From assembly GCF_023718305.1 (NCBI RefSeq), contig NZ_QEYO01000019.1, positions 1 through 64,000 on the forward strand: 64,000 bases of DNA. The letters run 5' to 3'. Below are positions 42,213 to 49,151 of the stretch, in pieces. The notes below the pieces were generated by a model that saw only the letters and a program-made list of their open reading frames with translations, did no database searches and was not told where the DNA came from. The position numbers and the translations under genes were made by a program. How positions within the stretch are numbered: the stretch's first letter is position 1; each line of letters begins with the position of its first letter. The DNA comes from Gramella sp. AN32. Its GTDB lineage: Bacteria > Bacteroidota > Bacteroidia > Flavobacteriales > Flavobacteriaceae.

Positions 42213-43557
42213 CGTTGAAGGGTAAAATGAATGTTTTGTGTTTAAAAGAATTGGTGTATTCCAAAAGGTTTTTTTCGGGATCAATATAAGGGGTGCTTTT
42301 TCTCCCGTTTAGGGCAACGTAGCTGTCTACGTAAATTTCAATATTCTTGTGTCCGTCTTTTCTAAAATATTCCGCAAGATAATGCGCATACTGAATAATA
42401 AAATCTGGTTGGAAACTCATCTGCTTTTCCTGAAAAGGCGTAAGAAAATCGGCATTATCAACATAAAATCTATTGCCGGTTTTTGCATCGATCACTTTAA
42501 ACTGGGCATAACCCGATTTTTCCATTAACATCACCCTCCAGCTAAATCGATATCCTTCCTCTGTCCAGAAGAGTTCCCCAGGATATAGCAAATATCGCCA
42601 GGGCATTAATAATTGGATCACGAAAAAAGCTGAAACCGCCAGGTGAAGGATTTTTCTTTTTTTCGGTTTATAAAAAAGCAAACGCTGATTATCAAATTGG
42701 GCTTTTTTAATCTTAAACCATACGGAAATTTTTTCCAAAATTTGATGATGCACCTGCGGACTAAAGAAAATTAACGCGCTTACAATCATCACATAAGGAA
42801 ACATCCCAATAGGGAAAAGCACCCGGGTTAAAACATGAAATATGATCACCAGGATAAATGCAAAAAATCGGGTCTTTCTCCATAGTAATAAAAAAGGAAT
42901 ACAAAGATCGTAAAGCATGCCGCTCCAACTGAAAAAATAATGCATCCAGTCCTGTTGCATCAAATCCCCTAAAAAAGGCAGATCGTATTTAGAAGGCAGC
43001 CATATTTTTAAGGGCATCGCCCGCAAAAGCCAGTCGGAATTTATTTTGGCCAGGCCGGCATAAATATATACAATACTGAGCAAAAGTTTGATGGAATCGA
43101 TAGTCCACTTCGGAACCTTCTGAAAAGCTTTTTTTGTATCTTTTTTCGCATCAAAAGAGAAGTAGACCGCAGCAGGTAAAAAGATCATTAAAAAACTAAG
43201 GATGCTAATGAAATAGTAATGATTGAGGTAGGTGGTCTTATCCATGAGTTCGATATACGTAAAACTCAGGAAAAATGTAATGATCGCCAGGCGATATTTA
43301 AATCCTACTGCTACCAGTAGTGCTGAGATCGCACAAATTATAAAAATAAGATAAGTGAAATTCCCTAAAGGCTTTACCCATTCAAAGCCTGCATAAGAAA
43401 AGTGAAATTTAGGTAAAATATAGAGTTTTTCGATCCAGCCTTTAGACCAAAATCGCAGAATACTCCCGAACATCATTAAACCAAAAAACAAACGAAAAAC
43501 CGCCAATGGGGCGGCTTCTTCGTAAGTATTTAAATATTTGTTCAGGCTTAGATGCAT
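42193..43557 (-). CDS. HTTM domain membrane protein (gamma-carboxylase-like)
   Basis: A 454-residue protein with about seven to nine membrane segments in the first 290 residues and a soluble C-terminal part. The start (EEAAPLAVFRLFFGLMMFGSILRFWSKGW, in part) and segment YIYAGLAKINSDWLLRAMPL fit the HTTM family, which includes vitamin-K-dependent gamma-carboxylase. Its reaction here is unknown. It overlaps the receptor start by 20 bases and begins directly after the imelysin stop (TAG-ATG), indicating tight coupling. Confidence 0.85.
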   Translation of the reverse strand: MHLSLNKYLNTYEEAAPLAVFRLFFGLMMFGSILRFWSKGWIEKLYILPKFHFSYAGFEWVKPLGNFTYLIFIICAISALLVAVGFKYRLAIITFFLSFTYIELMDKTTYLNHYYFISILSFLMIFLPAAVYFSFDAKKDTKKAFQKVPKWTIDSIKLLLSIVYIYAGLAKINSDWLLRAMPLKIWLPSKYDLPFLGDLMQQDWMHYFFSWSGMLYDLCIPFLLLWRKTRFFAFILVIIFHVLTRVLFPIGMFPYVMIVSALIFFSPQVHHQILEKISVWFKIKKAQFDNQRLLFYKPKKRKILHLAVSAFFVIQLLMPWRYLLYPGELFWTEEGYRFSWRVMLMEKSGYAQFKVIDAKTGNRFYVDNADFLTPFQEKQMSFQPDFIIQYAHYLAEYFRKDGHKNIEIYVDSYVALNGRKSTPYIDPEKNLLEYTNSFKHKTFILPFNDEIKGL

Positions 43558-44688
43558 CTAATCTCCATCTGAATCTACATAATCTACTGAAATAGACAAA
43601 GCCTGCATCATATCTACCTTTAGCAATACAACCAACCTTTGCAATTCATCAAAATTTGACAACATCAAAGAATTATCATTTTCGACCTGTGCTTTTAAAC
43701 TGGATTTAAGGGTCTCACTTTTAGAAAAAACAACAGCAAACTGATCTTTAATCAATTTATCCAGGTCTGCGTCATCTTTCATACTATCCAGATATTGCAA
43801 ATAATCGCTAAAACTGGATCCGTTTCCCGTATCAACAATCGAATTCCCCAGATAAAAATCGTAAAAACTGTTTAATGCCGTCTCATATAATTCTTTGGAA
43901 AGATCTTCGGCATAAAAAGCTTCCACATTTTGAGGTGAAGGCGTGCCGGTAAATGCGCCTGCAGGATAGCCTATTTTCCCCGATCTTAGTATCTTTTCGA
44001 AATACATCACATATTCATTGGTGAAACGATCTACAGAACCGGTGCTGGACGAACTCGTATTGTTAACAAATGTATCACGATAATTTCCCTGCCAGGAAGC
44101 ATTCACCTGGGAAGTAAGGTTATTGATCCTGGAAGCTACATCAACCAAATATTTTTTATAAGCTTCTGAATTTGTGTCGCTGATATAAAACTCCAAAATA
44201 TCTTCATTTGTAGAGCCCAAACCAAAAAGCAAATAATCCAGTGCGGGAAAACCCTGCTCGGTATAGGAAGAGGGCAAATCTAAATTATAACTCCCCGTTT
44301 CAATTTTACTATCTACAGACGAAGTATTTACCGGATACGTATTCAAATAATTGCGATAATTCAATTCATCAGCTTTACCAATTTCAAACATGGAAACTGT
44401 CTCGAAGCCGTTATAGGCTTCGCGGAAAGATTGCTGCAGAGAAATTAAACTTTCTGAAGTTGGATTTGCCGAGAAATTTTCAGAAGCCAGTTGCAGTTCA
44501 TTTGTTTGCTCAGTAAATGCAGCATATGCCGGGACGATAATAACATCTGCCCAATTGGCCAACATTGCTCCACGGTCAAAAGAATTTGGGGTTTCACCGC
44601 CATCATCTCCGCCAGGACTATCATCCCCTTTAGAACAGGCGGCGAAAAGTATCGTGACTAGTAGTAATATTCTTGAAAATTTGATCAT
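43558..44688 (-). CDS. Imelysin family lipoprotein (iron-regulated, M75-like)
   Basis: A 376-residue lipoprotein. Signal MIKFSRILLLVTILFAAC with lipid Cys followed by SKGDDSPGGDDGG, an acidic surface-export-like motif. The body is helical, with the imelysin FxGxLxGTE-like region represented by YNGFETVSMFEIG and the GxHxxE-like site by GFPALDYLLFG. Imelysin-type proteins are iron-regulated and linked to iron uptake. It is second in the operon, between DUF4856 and HTTM genes. Confidence 0.87.
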   Translation of the reverse strand: MIKFSRILLLVTILFAACSKGDDSPGGDDGGETPNSFDRGAMLANWADVIIVPAYAAFTEQTNELQLASENFSANPTSESLISLQQSFREAYNGFETVSMFEIGKADELNYRNYLNTYPVNTSSVDSKIETGSYNLDLPSSYTEQGFPALDYLLFGLGSTNEDILEFYISDTNSEAYKKYLVDVASRINNLTSQVNASWQGNYRDTFVNNTSSSSTGSVDRFTNEYVMYFEKILRSGKIGYPAGAFTGTPSPQNVEAFYAEDLSKELYETALNSFYDFYLGNSIVDTGNGSSFSDYLQYLDSMKDDADLDKLIKDQFAVVFSKSETLKSSLKAQVENDNSLMLSNFDELQRLVVLLKVDMMQALSISVDYVDSDGD

Positions 44689-44739
44689 ATATAAAGAGTT
44701 AAAAGCCAGAGTTATAAATAACCACCCTGGCGAATGATA

Positions 44740-45951
44740 TTATTCTGCAGCTTCTGCTACGGTAAATCCAAATTCAGATGCAATTTCCTGAGCCGAACTA
44801 TCCAATGTTTCCGGCGTTACATCCCAAAAACCATTTCCGGCAAGCAGCGCAGATTTAATGGCATTGATGCTTTCAGTTTCTAAGTAAGGCATATCGTTAT
44901 CAGGATTATTTGTAAACCTTAAACTGTAAATAAATCCGTAGCCTTCAGAAAGTTCATGAAATGCTGAACCAAATTCACCTTCCGCCAGAGACGTTTTTCC
45001 GCCCATTAAATAATGTACCGCCCTTACAGCGATCACTGTAGAAAGATTTTCTCGAATTATGGCAACCTGCTCATCGCGTAACTCATAATCCCCGGCAACA
45101 ATTGCAGCCCGACCTACTTTAAAAGCTTCTAAAGTTTCGGCGGCTATACCCGCGAAATCCTCATCGGCATCTACCTGCCCTAAATAACTAAACAACAGTC
45201 GATCGTTACTCTGGTTTAACATAGAAAACGGATCGTTTCCGGGAATGGATGGATCACCAACCAGGTAACCGTAAGCCTCATCCCATTTGTGCTCCATAGT
45301 CGTATAAACCTGGCCGTCTTCTGTAATTGTATCATCATTATTGGAACGGTTATCCCCTTCATCCAATACTGCCGTAGAGAGATAATTATTTAAAATTTGA
45401 TCTGCCAGCAAACCGCCAATTAAACCCTTGGCAAAAGCCTGGTTTAATTCCAACCCTTTTTCATTTACATAACGAACGCTGGAACCGGAAGCAATTTGCC
45501 CGGCAACTCCCGCTTCAGCAACCTCTTCCTTATTCTGCAGCACAGTCGTCATTTGTTCTGAAATAAAACCTTCGAAATCGGCCTTAATTTCATTGCTTTC
45601 AACCGTATTTGTTGAAAAATACAAATTTGAAGAGGCAATTTTCGATTTTATGCTTTTATCTGAAGCATTTAACTCTTCATTTGAAAATGCATTATTCGTG
45701 TTTGAAAACATATCCAGCAGTAATTGTTCCGAAGAATTGTCAAAATCTGTAAATGCTGCATTTAATTCAGCAGCCATTTGTAGCCTGGTAGTTTGTCCGT
45801 TATAATCTACGGTAGACTGCCCATCCCTTTCGAAAGTATAATTTGCGGGAATTATAATTTCATTTTCTTCGATCTCATTTATATCATCATCAGATGAACA
45901 AGATGTAAAAAATGTGGCGGTGACCGCTGCTACATATAGTAAATTTCTCAT
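44740..45951 (-). CDS. DUF4856 lipoprotein
   Basis: A 403-residue lipoprotein (MRNLLYVAAVTATFFTSC, then SSDDDINEIEENE, an acidic motif after the Cys). The body is helical, with YTFERDGQSTVDYNGQTTR near residue 38 and an HKWDEAYGYLVGDP segment near 215. DUF4856 proteins usually neighbour imelysin genes. It is first in the probable iron operon and follows a perfect promoter. Confidence 0.87.
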   Translation of the reverse strand: MRNLLYVAAVTATFFTSCSSDDDINEIEENEIIIPANYTFERDGQSTVDYNGQTTRLQMAAELNAAFTDFDNSSEQLLLDMFSNTNNAFSNEELNASDKSIKSKIASSNLYFSTNTVESNEIKADFEGFISEQMTTVLQNKEEVAEAGVAGQIASGSSVRYVNEKGLELNQAFAKGLIGGLLADQILNNYLSTAVLDEGDNRSNNDDTITEDGQVYTTMEHKWDEAYGYLVGDPSIPGNDPFSMLNQSNDRLLFSYLGQVDADEDFAGIAAETLEAFKVGRAAIVAGDYELRDEQVAIIRENLSTVIAVRAVHYLMGGKTSLAEGEFGSAFHELSEGYGFIYSLRFTNNPDNDMPYLETESINAIKSALLAGNGFWDVTPETLDSSAQEIASEFGFTVAEAAE

Positions 45952-45989
45952 GTTCCTTATTTAGACTTATTAAAAATAATGTTCGCCGG

Positions 45990-46020
45990 CAAATATAAAA
46001 CGACAATTAAAACTTCACAA
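45990..46020 (-). promoter_or_regulatory. Promoter of the DUF4856-imelysin-HTTM-receptor operon
   Basis: On the minus strand, TTG (46018-46020) and TATATTTG (45990-45997) are 20 bases apart, about 40 bases before the DUF4856 ATG. No clear Fur box is visible. Confidence 0.7.
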
Positions 46021-46082
46021 CATTATTTAGAATAAATTTAAATAACTTTTTACGATGGCTTTTTTAAGAGCTATAGAAGAAT

Positions 46083-46946
46083 TTAATGATAAGCTTTAAA
46101 CATTTTTGAAGCCTCGTTATAAGCCGATTCAAAACTGGTCATTTTGATATTACAATCGGCATTAGCTGTATTGAAATAGGAAAGCATTTTTTCTGAAGGC
46201 ATATTCCCTGTAAGTTCATCTTTTGCCATGGGGCAACCACCAAAACCCTGGATAGCTCCATCGAAGCGAAAGCAGCCGGCCTTAAAAGCAGCATTTATTT
46301 TCTCATGCCATTTGGTTGGGGTGGTATGAAGATGGGCTCCAAATTCAATATTTGGATATTGGGGAATTAAATTCTCAAATAAATATTCAATAATATCCGG
46401 GGTAGAAGATCCTACGGTGTCTGATAATGATAAAATTTTTACACCCATAGCCGAAAGTTTTTCCGTCCACTCCCCTACGATCTCAACATTCCAGGGATCT
46501 CCATAAGGATTTCCAAATCCCATAGATAAGTATGCCACGACCTCTTTGTTCGAACTATCGGCAATATTTAAAATCTCCTGCAAAACCTCAACCGATTCGG
46601 CAATGGTTTTATGGGTATTCCGCATCTGGAAATTTTCTGAAATCGAAAAAGGATAACCTAAATAATCAATTTCCGGATGCTGGCTGGCATCTTCAGCGCC
46701 ACGTGTATTGGCAACAATAGCCAGTAATTTACTTTGGGTAGTGGAAAGATCCAGGCCCGCAAGCACTTCCGAGGTATCCTGCATTTGGGGAATTGCTTTT
46801 GGCGAAACAAAACTTCCAAAATCTATCGTATCAAAGCCACATCTTAAAAGCGACTGTATGTACTGCGTTTTTTCCTTAGTTGGAATAAAATCTTTGATCC
46901 CCTGCATCGCATCCCTGGGACACTCTATAAGTTTTACTTTCGCCAT
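46083..46946 (-). CDS. Hydroxymethylglutaryl-CoA lyase
   Basis: TIM-barrel lyase of leucine degradation, splitting HMG-CoA to acetyl-CoA and acetoacetate. The 287-residue protein has ECPRDAMQGIKDFIPT near the start (catalytic Arg-Asp), LSLSDTVGSS near 155, GAHLHTTP near 200 (metal His pair) and the loop GFGGCPMAKD near 232 with the conserved Cys. It belongs to the HMG-CoA lyase-like group. Its -7 box lies only 5 bases upstream of the ATG, so the mRNA has almost no leader. Confidence 0.93.
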   Translation of the reverse strand: MAKVKLIECPRDAMQGIKDFIPTKEKTQYIQSLLRCGFDTIDFGSFVSPKAIPQMQDTSEVLAGLDLSTTQSKLLAIVANTRGAEDASQHPEIDYLGYPFSISENFQMRNTHKTIAESVEVLQEILNIADSSNKEVVAYLSMGFGNPYGDPWNVEIVGEWTEKLSAMGVKILSLSDTVGSSTPDIIEYLFENLIPQYPNIEFGAHLHTTPTKWHEKINAAFKAGCFRFDGAIQGFGGCPMAKDELTGNMPSEKMLSYFNTANADCNIKMTSFESAYNEASKMFKAYH

Positions 46947-46951
46947 ACGCC

Positions 46952-46959
46952 CAAAGATA
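46952..46959 (-). promoter_or_regulatory. HMG-CoA lyase promoter -7 box
   Basis: TATCTTTG on the minus strand, ending 5 bases before the ATG at 46946. If used, the transcript would start at or within a few bases of the start codon. Confidence 0.45.
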
Positions 46960-47159
46960 ATATTTTTTGATTGTCCTTAAAGTTTCAAATAGTGATAAAT
47001 AACGCCATTCCAGCGCAATTGAGTATGGACTTGTTTCAAAATTTTGAATCCTATAAATCCTTATAATAAATCGATATCCTGAAAATAAATATACAGTGGA
47101 TCATAGAAATCTATAAATAATTGAAACTTCCTAATAAAAAATTTCTTAAACCGACTATC

Positions 47160-47178
47160 CCTGCCTGCGGCTGGCAGG
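47160..47178. repeat. 19-bp palindromic mini-element
   Basis: CCTGCCTGCGGCTGGCAGG, nearly identical to the palindromes in the two tRNA-Leu fragments at 19227-19245 and 19527-19545. It is absent at the homologous point of the repeat copy at 28.9 kb. Confidence 0.75.
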
Positions 47179-47200
47179 CCCGGGGCAAGCCGTAGGGGTA

Positions 47201-47220
47201 CCAGCCTGCCGGCTGGCAGG
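47201..47220. repeat. 20-bp palindromic mini-element
   Basis: CCAGCCTGCCGGCTGGCAGG, same family as 47160-47178, inserted 22 bases further into the repeat and also missing from the copy at 28.9 kb. Confidence 0.7.
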
Positions 47221-47367
47221 TTTCACCGGTTTTATTTTGGCCTCTGGGCAAAAACCGGAATTTTATATTTCCCCTCACCCAGAACTGCGAAAAAGCAGTT
47301 CCGATCTCTCCCAAAGGAGAGGTGAAGAGGAAAACCCCGACGCAAAAGCATCGGGAAATTATTGAGA

Positions 47368-47982
47368 TTAAAGAAGTATAAGAATGGCAATTAGTACAAA
47401 AACGCACACCTGCATCCATTTTAACCAGATTCCCGCATTCTGATTCGATTTTATATAGGCAGAAATTTTATGCGCCAGTATAGCCACAAGGCTAAAAATT
47501 ATTAGGGCCTGGAACATAAATAAAAACCCAAGAATATAGAATTGCAATATAGTATTGGCCTCAGGATCCCAGAGAAATCCGGGGAAAAAGGCCAGAAAAA
47601 ATATCCCGACTTTAGGATTTAAAACATTCATGATAAATCCCTGTTTATAAAGCTGGACTAAACTCCTATCTCCTACTTTTTCAGAAGAAAATACAATTTT
47701 TGGGTTGCTTTTATAAACCTGATACGCGAGGTAGAGCAAATAGGAAGCTCCCAAAATTTTAATAATTAGAAAGATCGAACCTGATTGCTGGATGATCACC
47801 GAAACTCCAAAAGCCACCAAACTCGTGTGAATTAAAATTCCGGAGACTAAACCTAATGCTGTAATTATTCCCTGTTTTGATCCGTAAGCGATCGAGCGTA
47901 CCAAAACATAGATAATGTCTGGCCCAGGTGATAATGTGAGTACTATTGATGCGGTTAGAAACGGAATGATTTGATCCAGCAT
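47368..47982 (-). CDS. LysE family amino-acid exporter
   Basis: A 204-residue inner-membrane protein with six hydrophobic segments and the RhtB/LysE N-terminal signature LTLSPGPDIIYVLVRSIAYGSKQGI near residue 15, followed by GLVSGILIHTSLVAFG; FIMNVLNPKVGIFFLAFFPGF lies near 115. It exports amino acids or related metabolites; the substrate is unknown. It lies 14 bases after pyrD in the same direction. Its stop codon falls in the end of the dispersed repeat. Confidence 0.9.
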   Translation of the reverse strand: MLDQIIPFLTASIVLTLSPGPDIIYVLVRSIAYGSKQGIITALGLVSGILIHTSLVAFGVSVIIQQSGSIFLIIKILGASYLLYLAYQVYKSNPKIVFSSEKVGDRSLVQLYKQGFIMNVLNPKVGIFFLAFFPGFLWDPEANTILQFYILGFLFMFQALIIFSLVAILAHKISAYIKSNQNAGIWLKWMQVCVFVLIAILILL

Positions 47983-47996
47983 TCACTTTAATTAAT

Positions 47997-49019
47997 TTAT
48001 AAACCTTTTTCCAGGATCTTTTTATTGATCGCTTTGATCAATGCCGGGCCTTCATAAATAAAACCGGTGTACAACTGGACCAGACTTGCCCCGGCTTCCA
48101 ATTTTTCAATAGCATCTTCGGCCGTGTGTATTCCGCCCACGCCAATAATGGGGAAAGATTTGTTGCTTTTTTCAGATAAAAACCGAATCACTTCCGTAGA
48201 TCTTTTTGTGAGTGGCTTTCCGCTGAGTCCGCCCATTTCATTTTTGGCTTCAGATTTTAATCCTTCTCTGGAAATGGTGGTATTTGTAGCAATGACCCCA
48301 GCTATCTTAGTCTCCTGAACAATCTCAATAATATCCAATAGTTGATCTTCAGTTAAGTCTGGAGCGATTTTTAATAATATTGGTTTGGGAGCTGTATGCT
48401 CCCTATTTCTATTTTGAAGTGTATTCAAAAGATTTTTTAAAGGTTCTTTATCCTGAAGTTCCCTTAGATTGGGTGTGTTTGGTGAACTTACATTCACCAC
48501 GAAATAATCTACATACTCAAAAAGTTTGTCAAAACTGAAAACATAATCCTTAACCGCTTCAGCATTTGGAGTGAGCTTATTTTTGCCAATATTACCGCCA
48601 ATTAAAACATTCGTATTTTTCTTTAATCTGGACACCATGGCTTCAACACCTTCGTTATTAAAGCCCATTCGGTTGATAATAGCGGCATCAGCTTTTAACC
48701 TGAACAATCTTTTCTTTTCATTTCCTGCCTGGGGTTTGGGAGTGACCGTGCCCACTTCAATAAACCCAAATCCTAAAGCCGAAAGTTCTTTAAATAATTT
48801 GGCATCCTTATCAAAACCAGCGGCAAGACCAACCGGGTTTTTAAATTTTAACCCGAAAACTTCCCGCTCAAGCCTTTTATCATTTACTGAAAATCTCGAT
48901 CTCAAAACTGATGGCATACCAGGAATTTGACAAAATTTTCTTAAAAAATCGAAAGTGAAATAATGCACTTTTTCTGGATCAAATTTAAAAAGAACTGGCC
49001 GTATAAGAGATTTGTACAT
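47997..49019 (-). CDS. pyrD: Dihydroorotate dehydrogenase (quinone), class 2
   Basis: Membrane-associated flavoenzyme oxidising dihydroorotate with quinone in pyrimidine synthesis. The 340-residue protein has the N-terminal membrane-binding helices (about 1-35), NPVGLAAGFDKD near 62, the class 2 Ser base in NVSSPNTPNLRELQ near 178, and FMN phosphate-binding GVGGIHTAEDA near 295. First gene of a pyrD-lysE pair. Confidence 0.95.
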   Translation of the reverse strand: MYKSLIRPVLFKFDPEKVHYFTFDFLRKFCQIPGMPSVLRSRFSVNDKRLEREVFGLKFKNPVGLAAGFDKDAKLFKELSALGFGFIEVGTVTPKPQAGNEKKRLFRLKADAAIINRMGFNNEGVEAMVSRLKKNTNVLIGGNIGKNKLTPNAEAVKDYVFSFDKLFEYVDYFVVNVSSPNTPNLRELQDKEPLKNLLNTLQNRNREHTAPKPILLKIAPDLTEDQLLDIIEIVQETKIAGVIATNTTISREGLKSEAKNEMGGLSGKPLTKRSTEVIRFLSEKSNKSFPIIGVGGIHTAEDAIEKLEAGASLVQLYTGFIYEGPALIKAINKKILEKGL

Positions 49020-49088
49020 AAACTTGCAGATTTCTGCAAAAATAGTTAATTATATATTCAGAAAATTTCTGAAGTAGCTATAACAAAA

Positions 49089-49126
49089 AACTAACCCATC
49101 CCGAAAGAATCGGGATGGGTTAGTTG
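49089..49126. terminator. Strong hairpin between the TonB receptor and pyrD
   Basis: AACTAACCCATCCCG pairs perfectly with CGGGATGGGTTAGTT across AAAGAAT. It lies 26 bases downstream of the minus-strand receptor gene stop and is the probable terminator of that transcript. Confidence 0.85.
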
Positions 49127-49151
49127 TAAAGTCTTTTTTTAATTATTCAGT

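Larger units (their letters stand above)
46947..47367. other. 420-bp intergenic region with dispersed repeat
   Basis: Apart from the HMG-CoA lyase promoter and the hairpin-rich repeat (47135-47371), I see nothing coding. Frames at 47111-47419 on the minus strand run through the repeat and are not protein-like. Confidence 0.7.
47135..47371 (+). repeat. Hairpin-rich dispersed repeat, copy 2, with palindromic insertions
   Basis: Related throughout to 28913-29120. Relative to that copy it carries two palindromic insertions, at 47160-47178 and 47201-47220. The hairpins are kept with altered stems (for example GAACTGC-GAAAAA-GCAGTTC in place of GAACTGCC...GGCAGTTC). The right end (GAGATTAAA) contains the stop codon of the lysE-like gene. 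Confidence 0.8.

Noticed and set aside
47111..47419. Minus-strand 102-codon frame over the repeat at 47.2 kb
   Set aside because: It covers the repeat and the end of the lysE-like gene in another frame; no match between repeat copies at protein level.
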